A stretch of DNA of 64,000 bases from the NCBI RefSeq assembly GCF_019740355.2, contig NZ_CP091819.1, positions 1,736,001 through 1,800,000 of the forward strand. The letters are read 5' to 3'. Every line of letters begins with the position of its first letter. Positions within the stretch are counted from its first letter, which is position 1. The position numbers and the translations under genes were made by a program. Below are positions 46,623 through 54,940 of this stretch, in pieces. The DNA is from Paracrocinitomix mangrovi. GTDB taxonomy: Bacteria > Bacteroidota > Bacteroidia > Flavobacteriales_D > Crocinitomicaceae. Below the pieces are notes generated by a model. That model saw nothing but the letters and a program-made list of their open reading frames with translations, did not search any database and had not been told where the DNA came from.

Positions 46623-46946
46623 ATGACTTCAGAGGAATTTGTAAAAGGGTTTAAAGACCTAAAAGATGACTTGATCAAAGAATACTTGAACTCGCAACAA
46701 ACAGAAGTTGGGAAGAAAATTGCGGAACTACATCTTGAAGATAAATCTCAAATTAAATCTATCCTAGACGGTGCTCTGACAGACTGCATGTACTCAATTT
46801 TACTTGGGTTGGACGGGTGTGCAAGTATTGGAAATAATATGCAACAGCCTTTTCAAATCAAAGATGAAAACGGACAAGCAGTGTCTGAGGGAGACGGCAC
46901 CTTAGAAGCACTAGCATATGACTTTTTTCATGGTGAAAGATCCTGA
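46623..46946 (+). CDS. Cassette 18: small acidic protein, unknown
   Basis: A 107 aa protein with a helical N-terminal half and GDGTLEALAYDFFHGERS at the end. Composition is like small immunity proteins, but no family is recognised. ATG at 46623. Confidence 0.7.
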   Translation: MTSEEFVKGFKDLKDDLIKEYLNSQQTEVGKKIAELHLEDKSQIKSILDGALTDCMYSILLGLDGCASIGNNMQQPFQIKDENGQAVSEGDGTLEALAYDFFHGERS

Positions 46947-46958
46947 TTGAAAAACTGT

Positions 46959-47182
46959 AGCTAACACAGTAAGCAAAGCTCACGTCCGACACTAGTCCAT
47001 CTCACTTTGTGCCCAATGGCACGTCCATAAAGTGCTTTTTGCCTTCACATCAACTTCGCCAAGGCTACGTTGATTCAAAACGGTCGGACAGCCATCCCGA
47101 GTCCTCGGGATCGCACGTAATTCAACTACAATTTCATTTTCGTTGAACAAAGTAAATCACTAGCTTTAGCCAAACGTTATGA
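46959..47182 (+). repeat. attC site 18
   Basis: R'' AGCTAAC; cassette ends GTTAGCTACAATT / AACTGTAGCTAAC match. Core GTT at 47176. 224 bp with the hairpin module ATCAACTTCGCCAAGGCTAC...GTTGAT, CCCGAGTCCTCGGG and the type II arm. Confidence 0.85.
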
Positions 47183-47202
47183 GTAATTAGCGGTTATAAC
47201 TT

Positions 47203-47811
47203 ATGAGCAAAAAATATTCAGCTGACAATATACAATCTCTTTCTGCAGGTGAACACGTTAGGAAAAGACCTGAAATGTATTTTGAGGACTGTTTTAAAAA
47301 TGGAACTTTAGACTCGTTGCCCTTCGAGGTACTTTGTCATGCAATAGATGAATATTTTGAGGGAAATTGTAATCAAATCAACATAGAAATCAGTGATTTC
47401 GCATTTTCTGTAGAGTATAATGCTAGTATGTCTTTGGAATTAATTCATGGCTTAACTAAAGCTGAAGTTATAATGACCAAAATAGGGGCATGCTCAAATC
47501 AAAAGAAACATCTTGAAGTAGGAGCAGAATTCTGCAGAATAGGCATGGCAGCTATCAATTTTGCCTCGAAAGAAAGTAAGGTTTCTACCGTATGGGTAAA
47601 TCAAAAGGGAATTTTGACTTTCCAAAATGGAAAAACTCAATCAGTAGAGATTTTAGATTATCCAAACTCAAAACCTCACACTAAAATCGAGATTAAAATT
47701 GATCAATCTATTTTCCCAGAACTAAAATTCACTGAGGAAGGCGTATCTCAAAAAGCAAAAGAATTGCAAAACAAACTAAACAAGCTCAAAGTAACCGTCA
47801 AAAAAATATAG
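47203..47811 (+). CDS. Cassette 19: GyrB/ParE-like N-terminal domain, predicted pseudo-ATPase
   Basis: A 202 aa protein aligning with roughly residues 1-220 of DNA gyrase B. IQSLSAGEHVRKRPEMYF matches the N-terminal arm, FEVLCHAIDEY the ATP-lid helix, and GLTKAEVIMTKIGA the region before the lid. E42, D49 and E50 are kept, but the magnesium-binding Asn46 is His. The DGRGIP loop (here about 71-78) and the glycines of GGLHGVG (here AEFCRIG, 108-114) are lost. No transducer, TOPRIM or C-terminal domains. It might dimerise with or mimic gyrase; catalysis is unlikely. Confidence 0.82.
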   Translation: MSKKYSADNIQSLSAGEHVRKRPEMYFEDCFKNGTLDSLPFEVLCHAIDEYFEGNCNQINIEISDFAFSVEYNASMSLELIHGLTKAEVIMTKIGACSNQKKHLEVGAEFCRIGMAAINFASKESKVSTVWVNQKGILTFQNGKTQSVEILDYPNSKPHTKIEIKIDQSIFPELKFTEEGVSQKAKELQNKLNKLKVTVKKI

Positions 47812-47825
47812 GAGTAGAAAACTAT

Positions 47826-47963
47826 TCATAATACAATAGGTAAAGCACATGTCCTTCCCTTTTTTGCCAACTCTCCCGATAGCTATCGGGATCACACGCA
47901 ATTCAACTACAATTCCATTTTCGTTGAACAAAGTAAATTGCTAGCTTTAGCCAAATGTTATGT
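47826..47963 (+). repeat. attC site 19
   Basis: R'' is changed to TCATAAT; cassette ends GTTATGAGTAATT / AACTATTCATAAT still pair. Core in ATGTTA at 47957. Type II with the palindrome CCCGATAGCTATCGGG at 47875-47890. Confidence 0.75.
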
Positions 47964-47984
47964 GTTATTGACGATTTGACTTAT

Positions 47985-48662
47985 TCATGGATACGATTTT
48001 TTACCATCCATGAACATTTTCAACTTAAACTTTAGAAAGAAAACATCAGACTCAGACATTTCTGAAAATGACTTACCTGTTAATTCCTCAAAATACAAAT
48101 TGACTTTTATCATCCATTCTTCCCATTCTGCTAACTGCTGTTCTCTCCACTTTGGGAAATTTTCGATCTTGACTTTTTCTCCGTCAATAATTGTAACCGT
48201 ATCTCCGTTTTCCTTGTTTATAAAATCTTCAACATACTCATCACCCTGAATATATTCACCGTTACTAAGAACCTGACCAGAATTATACAATATAATCTCA
48301 TTGCCCAACCACCACATCATCCTCCTGCTTTTTTCAAGACTAATCCCTTCTCCATATGGTCTGTTATCATAACACCATGAACGAATTGAATCTTCTGTAC
48401 TGAAATCGTCCAATTTATATGCTCGACTAAAACTGTCCAGCTTTTCATTTTTCACTACGTACAAACTGTCAAGAACAGCTTTCAATGAATCCTGATATGG
48501 TTTATTCTTAACTTTTGATACAACGTATTTAATTTCAGCATCTTGAACATGCTCCTCCAAAATACAAAACTGACATTCTGCTGTTACATCAACGTATTCA
48601 GAATCACTTTGACACGAAGAAAATAAAAATAGATTACAAAGTGTTACTAATACTATACGCAT
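47985..48662 (-). CDS. Cassette 20: lipoprotein in reverse orientation
   Basis: A 225 aa lipoprotein (LFLFSSCQSD) read on the - strand, the only reversed cassette gene seen. It has several Cys near the N-terminus (ECQFCILEE) and a Trp-rich central part. The cassette itself is in normal orientation (its attC lies to the right), so the gene must have its own promoter, probably near 48665-48690. Confidence 0.76.
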   Translation of the reverse strand: MRIVLVTLCNLFLFSSCQSDSEYVDVTAECQFCILEEHVQDAEIKYVVSKVKNKPYQDSLKAVLDSLYVVKNEKLDSFSRAYKLDDFSTEDSIRSWCYDNRPYGEGISLEKSRRMMWWLGNEIILYNSGQVLSNGEYIQGDEYVEDFINKENGDTVTIIDGEKVKIENFPKWREQQLAEWEEWMIKVNLYFEELTGKSFSEMSESDVFFLKFKLKMFMDGKKSYP

Positions 48663-48689
48663 AGACTAAATATATTGTAAAAAAACAAC

Positions 48690-48919
48690 ACATAACACAA
48701 TAGCTAAAGCTAAGCGTCCACCCTTGGCCACCACACTTGCTCTCAATAGCGTGTCCATAAAGTAGTTTGGCCTTCACATCAACTTCGCCAAGGCTACGTT
48801 GATTCAAAACGGTCGGACAGTCAGAGTACGAATTGGCCACCGCACTTCAAGACGGCATTCTACTTCAATTTCGCTTCCGTAGAACAAGGTAAATGCCTAA
48901 CTTTAGCCAAACATTATGT
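48690..48919 (+). repeat. attC site 20
   Basis: R'' ACATAAC; cassette ends GTTATGTGTTATT / AACAACACATAAC match. The core is mutated to ATT (48913). 230 bp with the ATCAACTTCGCC hairpin and a variant right arm (TTCTACTTCAATTTCGCTTC). Confidence 0.78.
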
Positions 48920-48944
48920 TCAATTCCCAAAACATACCCAACCC

Positions 48945-49727
48945 ATGAACATATTTAAATCATTATTCAAACCTAAAGGCAGCATTTTCGAAGGACTAGT
49001 AGATGAATCTGGTACTGGAGGAGTTTTGGACAAAGGCGATACATGGACTCTATTTTTTTCAGTACTTGCATACAGTGAAAACGATTCTGACTTAATTGAG
49101 GAAAAAATTACAGTACATAAAACTACGACTCAAGAAAAGGCGAAAAAACTCATGAACCAAATTGAACCTTTGTCTTTGCTCAAATTTTCGGGCGAAATAG
49201 TCCAAGAAAAAAATAGACGGAAACTAATCATGAATGATCTTATCGATTCTAATTGGAAAAATGAGAAGTTCACAAGCTTTATTGCAGATAGAATTAAGCC
49301 TGTGCATTTTGAAAGTTCATTATTCGGACAATTGACTTTGGAAAGAGCATATGACTGGTTTAGTGGAACTGGAACTTGGTGTGAGCATAAGGTTGGAATT
49401 AATTACAGTTCGCAGGAACACAATGCTGCCAAGGTCGAAGAATTCGCAAAGACCGTTGTTTCAGACCAAACTGAATGGAGCAAGAAAATCAATTCAGGAA
49501 TAATCAAGGATTTATTAAATCTAAAAAACACATCCTGGTTAGAAGATGATGAGCCGACAATTTCAGAACAAGATTTTCTAGACAAAATCTCATTGGAGAC
49601 AATCACTTTTTATGATGATGGTTCATTCGAATTCTGGTACAATGATGGCGATTTATTCTGGGGACATTCCATTCAAGTTGACGGATCTATCAATGATGGC
49701 ATTGACAGAGCAACCATAGTTGGATAA
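48945..49727 (+). CDS. Cassette 21: DUF2262-like protein
   Basis: A 260 aa protein. The C-terminal half matches what I know of DUF2262: LERAYDWFSGTGTWCEHKV, a run of helices with NTSWL, then FYDDGSFEFWYNDGDLFWGHSI and a final ATIVG. The family occurs as stand-alone proteins and in immunity-like contexts; its activity is unknown. ATG at 48945. Confidence 0.78.
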   Translation: MNIFKSLFKPKGSIFEGLVDESGTGGVLDKGDTWTLFFSVLAYSENDSDLIEEKITVHKTTTQEKAKKLMNQIEPLSLLKFSGEIVQEKNRRKLIMNDLIDSNWKNEKFTSFIADRIKPVHFESSLFGQLTLERAYDWFSGTGTWCEHKVGINYSSQEHNAAKVEEFAKTVVSDQTEWSKKINSGIIKDLLNLKNTSWLEDDEPTISEQDFLDKISLETITFYDDGSFEFWYNDGDLFWGHSIQVDGSINDGIDRATIVG

Positions 49728-49744
49728 CCAGAGTAGAAAACTGA

Positions 49745-49986
49745 ACATAACATAATAGCTAAAGCTAACGTCCTCCCTTGGCCGGCTCACTTTCACCCAT
49801 TACGTGTCCATAATCCGGGCGGCCATCATCAACTTCGCTGAAACTATGTTGATTGAGAGCGGTCGGACAGCCAGTATCCGGGGTTTTGGCCTACACTCCC
49901 GATAGCTATCGGGATCACACGCAATTCAACTACAATTTCATTTTCGTTGAACAAAGTAAATTGCTAGCTTTACCCAAACGTTAGCT
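49745..49986 (+). repeat. attC site 21
   Basis: R'' ACATAAC pairs with the cassette start (ATTATGTTCAATT). Core GTT at 49980. 242 bp with the ATCAACTTCGCTG hairpin, the palindrome at 49898-49913 and the type II arm. Confidence 0.82.
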
Positions 49987-49992
49987 ACAATT

Positions 49993-50625
49993 ATGAAGTA
50001 CGTCATTGTTTTCATATTTCTTTCATTCCAACTTGGAACATTTTGTCAATTAGATACGATTTGGACATTGAAAAATAGCAAACATCATATAGGAAGAATC
50101 TATTCTGATAGTACTCTTTACCAATCATTTGATTTAAATTATGAAGAGTATTCTTACTTCAGCCCTGACTCAAGTAAGCAAATTATAATTTACGAAACAC
50201 CAAGCATACATAATGATAGTATTGTAGAAGGTGTTGGGACATTATCAGGAGACGATTATTTCCGAAATGGGACAGTCAAGACTTATTATCCAAATGGTAA
50301 TCTAAAAGAGATTATTAATTATAAAAGTGGGTTACTCAATGGAAAATATGAACTTTATTATAAATCAGGAAACCTTGCTGTAACCGGACAATACTTAAAA
50401 CATGCCAGAATTGGAAAATGGAAATACTTTTATAATAATCAGACCGTGATTTCGCAAAAGGAATACAATGGCACCATGACTGTCTGCTGGGTTTATCCTC
50501 CAACATTAGAATCAATTTACTTTTCGGAAGGATATACATTAATCCATTCTGATGAAAAAATTCAGACTTTCAAAGACACTTACTGCCCTGGAGGTTACTG
50601 CAGTCTCACTTGGATCAATTTGTAA
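49993..50625 (+). CDS. Cassette 22: secreted MORN-repeat protein
   Basis: A 210 aa protein with signal peptide (FQLGTFCQ) and MORN-like repeats in the middle: GTVKTYYPNGNLKEIINY, LLNGKYELYYKSGNL and ARIGKWKYFYNNQ. These resemble the YwqK-type MORN variant common in Bacteroidota. A cysteine-rich end follows (CPGGYC). Role unknown; cassette 43 encodes a similar protein. Confidence 0.82.
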   Translation: MKYVIVFIFLSFQLGTFCQLDTIWTLKNSKHHIGRIYSDSTLYQSFDLNYEEYSYFSPDSSKQIIIYETPSIHNDSIVEGVGTLSGDDYFRNGTVKTYYPNGNLKEIINYKSGLLNGKYELYYKSGNLAVTGQYLKHARIGKWKYFYNNQTVISQKEYNGTMTVCWVYPPTLESIYFSEGYTLIHSDEKIQTFKDTYCPGGYCSLTWINL

Positions 50626-50644
50626 TTGGATTGTAGGAAACTAC

Positions 50645-50753
50645 AGCTAACATAATAGCTAAAACATACGTCTGACCTTTGGCCAGCGCAGTCGTTCGCA
50701 ATTTAGGTTTGCTGCGCGCACCATAAATTGCTAGCTTTACCTAAACGTTAGGT
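50645..50753 (+). repeat. attC site 22
   Basis: R'' AGCTAAC; cassette ends GTTAGCTACAATT versus rc GTTAGCTGTAGTT, nearly matching. Core GTT at 50747. Short, 109 bp, with the TTTAGGTTTGCTGCG module also seen in site 3. Confidence 0.8.
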
Positions 50754-50763
50754 GTCATTACCA

Positions 50764-51387
50764 ATGAGACAGTTTATCTATAATATTTTCCTTGTATCAA
50801 TTTTATCAAGCTGCTATTCAGAAAGCTCTGAAAATAATGTATTAGAGGACTACAAACATGATAACATAGATCAGTTGGACTCAACTGAGGATCATACAGA
50901 ACAAATCCTTAACATTCTAGATAGTATTGATTATTCAATTCAATTTATAGAAAAGCTTAAAGACATACCTGCAAAAACTATATCTCTTAGTGATAGCTTA
51001 TTTATAATTGACCAAACTGACACATTCATATTTCCTCAAAATCTGAATTTAGAAGAGGATATCGTTTTTACTGGAAAGAAAGATCATGTTGCAATTGCTT
51101 TGTCTCTAAAAAGAATAAACCAAACATCTCTTAACTATCGCTTCGAAATGGTAGAATTTGGTAATTCAAGTTATTTTCAAAATGGTATTTTGACATTAAC
51201 TCCAAATTTCTACGAAGAAAATTATCTGGCCGAATATAATGACATCACAGACTCATGTTCTTTCCGAATTTTTATTGGTCCAGATGAAGAAACAGGATCT
51301 TCATTGTCATGCAAGCTTATAAAAGACTGTAACGACAAACTAAAAAATATTGAAGATCAGGATTTCCCAGTACTTCTACCAAAGTAA
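50764..51387 (+). CDS. Cassette 23: lipoprotein, unknown
   Basis: A 207 aa lipoprotein (SILSSCYSE) with an acidic, Asn/Asp-rich linker and a beta-rich domain. Paired Cys near the end (DSCSF, LSCKLIKDC). ATG at 50764 is preferred to a GTG at 50752. Function unknown. Confidence 0.75.
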   Translation: MRQFIYNIFLVSILSSCYSESSENNVLEDYKHDNIDQLDSTEDHTEQILNILDSIDYSIQFIEKLKDIPAKTISLSDSLFIIDQTDTFIFPQNLNLEEDIVFTGKKDHVAIALSLKRINQTSLNYRFEMVEFGNSSYFQNGILTLTPNFYEENYLAEYNDITDSCSFRIFIGPDEETGSSLSCKLIKDCNDKLKNIEDQDFPVLLPK

Positions 51388-51397
51388 AAAAAACGCC

Positions 51398-51531
51398 ATC
51401 TAACATAATAACTAAAGAATATGTCCACCCTTGGCTAGCTCACCCAATAGCTATCGGGATCGCACGCAATTCAACTACAATTTCATTTTCGTTGAACAAA
51501 GTAAATTGCTAGTTTTAGGCAAACGTTAGCA
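51398..51531 (+). repeat. attC site 23
   Basis: R'' ATCTAAC; cassette ends GTTAGGTGTCATT versus rc GTTAGATGGCGTT. Core GTT at 51525. Type II, 134 bp, with the palindrome variant CAATAGCTATCGGG. Confidence 0.8.
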
Positions 51532-51544
51532 TTAATTACACGCC

Positions 51545-51904
51545 ATGATCTTTAGATTATTATTAGTCATATTGTTTGGAGTTATTGTTTCGTGTTCTTC
51601 GGAATCTGAATCAGAATCTCAAGAGAAAGTGGTAAAGAATTATCTAAGACTTTTATCCGAAGGAAAATGTGATAAAGCTTATGAATTAACACTTGAATAT
51701 GAAAATGATATCCCTCAAGATTCAACGGAATTAGAATGTGATAAATTCCATATGGATATTAAAACATGTTCTTGTAAAACGGACGGTGAAACTGCATATT
51801 GTTTCGTCAAATATCAAACATCAATTCAATCTCAGTCTGAAAATTACAACTTAAAAAAAGTTGATGGGGAGTGGTTAATATCTCTGGCTAATAATGACAA
51901 GTAA
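51545..51904 (+). CDS. Cassette 24: small lipoprotein, NTF2-like/DUF4878-like
   Basis: A 119 aa lipoprotein (VIVSCSSES). VVKNYLRLLSEGKCDKAYELT and KKVDGEWLIS match the pattern of DUF4878/NTF2-like lipoproteins, which bind unknown ligands in the periplasm. Four Cys in the mature part (ECDKF, CSCK). Confidence 0.74.
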   Translation: MIFRLLLVILFGVIVSCSSESESESQEKVVKNYLRLLSEGKCDKAYELTLEYENDIPQDSTELECDKFHMDIKTCSCKTDGETAYCFVKYQTSIQSQSENYNLKKVDGEWLISLANNDK

Positions 51905-51943
51905 AAGTTCTGCTAGCTTAAAAATATTGGAGTGAAAAACTAA

Positions 51944-52180
51944 TGCGAACACAGTTGCTAAAGCATACGTCCACCCTTGGCCAGCGCTCTTTCGCCCATT
52001 ACGTGTACACAGTCCGGGCGGCCATCAACAACTTCGCTGAAGCTATGTTGATTGAGAGCGGTCGGACAGCCATCCCTAGGACTCGGGAGGGTTTTGGCCC
52101 GCGCACATCAAGACGGCATTCTACTTCAGCTTCGCTTCCGTAGAACAAGGTAAATGCCTAACTTTACCCAAACGTTATGG
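51944..52180 (+). repeat. attC site 24
   Basis: R'' TGCGAAC, one change from the expected TGCTAAC (cassette start GTTAGCATTAATT). Core GTT at 52174. 237 bp with the ATCAAC hairpin and the TTCTACTTC arm ending TAAATGCC. Confidence 0.8.
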
Positions 52181-52193
52181 TTAATTCAAAAAT

Positions 52194-52568
52194 ATGCTTG
52201 CAATGCGAAACTATGTCATTCTGATAGCATTAGCGGTTATTACTACAGCTTGTCCTGGACCATGTGTGTATGAAGAAAAAACTGTTGATGCATACGTATC
52301 ATTTTTTGAATTAGAAAATGATGAAGTAACCTTTGTCACTTTTAAACCAGTGGAGAAGAATCAAAATAGTTCAGCTTGGGAGACGGACGCAACTAACAAA
52401 AAGACTTGGGTAGATTTGAACCGTGAAGAAATGACAGAGTTGGAAATAGACTTTTCAAAGGAAATTGCACAGGACACAACTATCATTTACGAAGTCACTG
52501 GTTCATTCATTACTGAAGGCACTTGCTCTCCATCAAGCATTTCAAAAATAAAGAGGTTGAAAAACTAG
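52194..52568 (+). CDS. Cassette 25: small lipoprotein, unknown
   Basis: A 124 aa lipoprotein (VITTACPGPC) with a further cysteine near the C-terminus (GTCSPSS). The mature domain is beta-rich. ATG at 52194 or 52203 are both possible. Function unknown. Confidence 0.75.
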   Translation: MLAMRNYVILIALAVITTACPGPCVYEEKTVDAYVSFFELENDEVTFVTFKPVEKNQNSSAWETDATNKKTWVDLNREEMTELEIDFSKEIAQDTTIIYEVTGSFITEGTCSPSSISKIKRLKN

Positions 52569-52812
52569 CCATTGCACAGTAAGCAAAGCTTACGTCCACC
52601 CTTGTCCATCTCACATATACGCCCATTACTTGTCCAAAGTCCAGGCGGCCATCATCAACTTCGCCAAGGCTACATTGATTCAAAACGGTCGGACAGCCAT
52701 AGTCCTGAGGTTTGGCCAGCACTCTCGATAGCAATCGGGATCGCACACAATTCAACTACAATTTCATTTTCGTTGAACAAAGTAAATTGCTAGCTTTACC
52801 TAAACGTTATGT
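52569..52812 (+). repeat. attC site 25
   Basis: R'' is degenerate (CCATTGC; expected CCATAAC). Core GTT at 52806. 244 bp with the ATCAACTTCGCCAAGG hairpin and the type II arm. Confidence 0.72.
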
Positions 52813-52822
52813 ACAATTACCA

Positions 52823-53374
52823 ATGGTACGTTTACTTCTTCTCAAACTAATAATTTTGGTTTTTGCATCTTGTTCTAATCAAGAACCAGAGAGCTATATT
52901 CAACAGGTAGACAACAAACAGAATGTAATTTATTCAGAACCAAATTTTGATACTACAATTCAGAACATGACGCTCTCTATGTATAATGAGGACTACCAAC
53001 TAGAAATAAAAATGTATTCACTCAATGATAGTTTGGTCAAGAACCCCATTTACATAAATTCAGAAGAATATGACACAATTACAAAAGTCACTCATAATAA
53101 TGTAGCTTCAATTATTTTAAATAAAGGATCACAAGAAATTTTTCAAAAAACTGTTTACAAGGAAACCTTTGAAGACAGTTTGGATCCAGAAATGATGGAC
53201 AACATTCACTTGTACAGTGTCAATTATGAAGCTGTTCGAACTAACAGACTTTATTTTGAAGCAAATCTTGGTGTTCCAGAAACTGAAGTGACTTTTGAAG
53301 CGCAATTAGCAATTTTCTACCAAACAGATAAACTTGGTCGTCTAGACTACTGGGGAGTAAAACCTTTGGAATAA
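52823..53374 (+). CDS. Cassette 26: lipoprotein, unknown
   Basis: A 183 aa lipoprotein (LVFASCSNQ). ATG at 52823 is used, because a longer frame would start within the preceding attC. Mature part acidic and beta-rich, ending LGRLDYWGVKPLE. Function unknown. Confidence 0.75.
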   Translation: MVRLLLLKLIILVFASCSNQEPESYIQQVDNKQNVIYSEPNFDTTIQNMTLSMYNEDYQLEIKMYSLNDSLVKNPIYINSEEYDTITKVTHNNVASIILNKGSQEIFQKTVYKETFEDSLDPEMMDNIHLYSVNYEAVRTNRLYFEANLGVPETEVTFEAQLAIFYQTDKLGRLDYWGVKPLE

Positions 53375-53392
53375 TATTAGCTTGAAAACTGT

Positions 53393-53531
53393 GCATAACA
53401 CAGTAGGTAAAGCGCATGTCCCTCCTTTTTTTTGCCAAATCTCCTGTTAGCTATCGGGATCGCACGCAAATCAACTACAATTTCATTTTCGTTGAACAAA
53501 GTAAATTGCTAGCTTTAGCCAAACGTTATGG
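53393..53531 (+). repeat. attC site 26
   Basis: R'' GCATAAC; cassette ends GTTATGTACAATT versus rc GTTATGCACAGTT. Core GTT at 53525. Type II, 139 bp. Confidence 0.82.
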
Positions 53532-53923
53532 GCATTTATAAATTCTACCTGATATTGATTTTCCTAATAGTGTCAAAATCATACGCTCAGGAAATTCGTC
53601 TGGAAATTTATAATAGCACCAAGTTTGATCTTTCAAATGTGCAGTTAGGTGGAGAATCAATCAAATTGCTAAAATCCGGAAAGACTAAAACCTTAATTGT
53701 TAAAACTGCAATTGATTGGCAAGATGGTGCGCCATTTGGAAATGTAGTTGCCCAGGTGAAGAAACATGGCGAAAAACGTTATTGGAAATTGGATTGCGGA
53801 ACAGGACTACATTCAATTTCTTCTGGAACTTATTGCGTATCAATCGTCATGTCTCCAACAGAAAATAAAGAAGGCTATTATTTGTTTTGGCGCAGAAATA
53901 CCGGCGTAAAAAACTGCCCATAA
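53528..53923 (+). CDS. Cassette 27: small secreted protein, unknown
   Basis: A 131 aa protein with signal peptide (FLIVSKSYAQ), ATG in the core. The mature part is beta-rich, with Cys at WKLDCGTG, YCVSIV and the end NCP. The stop codon overlaps the R'' box. Function unknown. Confidence 0.76.
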   Translation: MGIYKFYLILIFLIVSKSYAQEIRLEIYNSTKFDLSNVQLGGESIKLLKSGKTKTLIVKTAIDWQDGAPFGNVVAQVKKHGEKRYWKLDCGTGLHSISSGTYCVSIVMSPTENKEGYYLFWRRNTGVKNCP

Positions 53924-54196
53924 CACAATAGCTACAGCTAACGTCCACCCTTTGGCCGCGAGCATTACGCCCAATGCGTGTTCACTATCCGGGCAACCAT
54001 CATCAACTTCGCTGAAGCTATGTTGATTGAGAGCGGTCGGACAGACCTTGCTTAGTCGAAGCGGCTACGCGAAGGCAATGCAGAGTCCGGGATTTTTCGC
54101 CCATAATCCCGATAGCTATCGGGATCGCACGCAAGTCAACTGCAATTTCATTTTCGTTGAACAAAGTAAATTGCTAATTTTATTCAAACGTTATGG
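53918..54196 (+). repeat. attC site 27
   Basis: R'' CCATAAC. Core GTT at 54190. The longest site, 279 bp, with four nested palindromic modules including CCCGATAGCTATCGGG at 54108-54123. Its first 127 bp (53918-54044) are identical to attC site 28. Confidence 0.82.
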
Positions 54197-54206
54197 TAAA
54201 TTGAAA

Positions 54207-54719
54207 ATGAGAGTTTTAGCAATTATATTTTTTCTGTTAGTACAAGGAACTCTATTCTCTCAAAAATGGACCCCAGAGCGCGCAGGGATTCAGAAGACCT
54301 TGGATTCAAATAAAGCTTTTTTAATAAAAAATACCATTCAATTTAAACCTGAAATATTGGACAGATCTAATCTGAAAAAAATTGAATCTGAATCCAAAGG
54401 TTGCAACGTAATACAAGCAATTGAAAGTGCAGGTGCCTGGAAGAAAAAAGATACATTATTGCAATTCATATCTTTTTATCCTGACACCACAAGCATCTAT
54501 AATGGCTACTTAAAAATATTTCCCGACCTAAAATACGAGTTTGTCCTAACAGAAATGAAATCAAAAAATTCTAGTGAAAATGTTGTTGAAATAACATCAT
54601 GCAAAATCATGTCCACCAGTCTTAGAAAACTCAAAAAAGGAGAAATCTATTTAGATGTAAGTTTTAAATCTTTGATTTGTAAGAAAGAATCAAGACTCGT
54701 GCTGATTGTGATAAGTTGA
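54207..54719 (+). CDS. Cassette 28: secreted protein, unknown
   Basis: A 170 aa protein with signal peptide (LLVQGTLFSQ). Start at ATG 54207; a longer frame begins inside the attC and is unlikely. The mature part has a basic helical start, then beta-rich sequence with CNVIQ and TSCKIM. Function unknown. Confidence 0.76.
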   Translation: MRVLAIIFFLLVQGTLFSQKWTPERAGIQKTLDSNKAFLIKNTIQFKPEILDRSNLKKIESESKGCNVIQAIESAGAWKKKDTLLQFISFYPDTTSIYNGYLKIFPDLKYEFVLTEMKSKNSSENVVEITSCKIMSTSLRKLKKGEIYLDVSFKSLICKKESRLVLIVIS

Positions 54720-54730
54720 TTGAAAACTTT

Positions 54731-54924
54731 CCATAACACAATAGCTACAGCTAACGTCCACCCTTTGGCCGCGAGCATTACGCCCAATGCGTGTTCACTA
54801 TCCGGGCAACCATCATCAACTTCGCTGAAGCTATGTTGATTGAGAGCGGTCGGACAGCCCAGAGTCGTGACTGGCCGACTCACTCGCGCCAGCATAAATG
54901 CTTATATTTACTCAAACGTAATGG
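54731..54924 (+). repeat. attC site 28
   Basis: R'' CCATAAC; cassette ends GTTATGGTAAATT / AACTTTCCATAAC pair. The core is mutated to GTA (54918). The first 127 bp equal attC site 27, then it diverges to a short right arm. Confidence 0.78.
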
Positions 54925-54940
54925 CTAATTCCTTGGACCT

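Noticed and set aside
49993-50625. Calling cassette 22 a YwqK-type antitoxin
   Set aside because: The MORN-variant similarity is real but the protein has a signal peptide and no partner toxin, so the antitoxin label is not supported.
52712-52822. Upstream extensions of cassette genes 26, 28 and 41 into the preceding attC
   Set aside because: The extra residues are encoded by attC stems, are unrelated between cassettes, and proper start codons followed by signal peptides or hydrophobic segments lie downstream.
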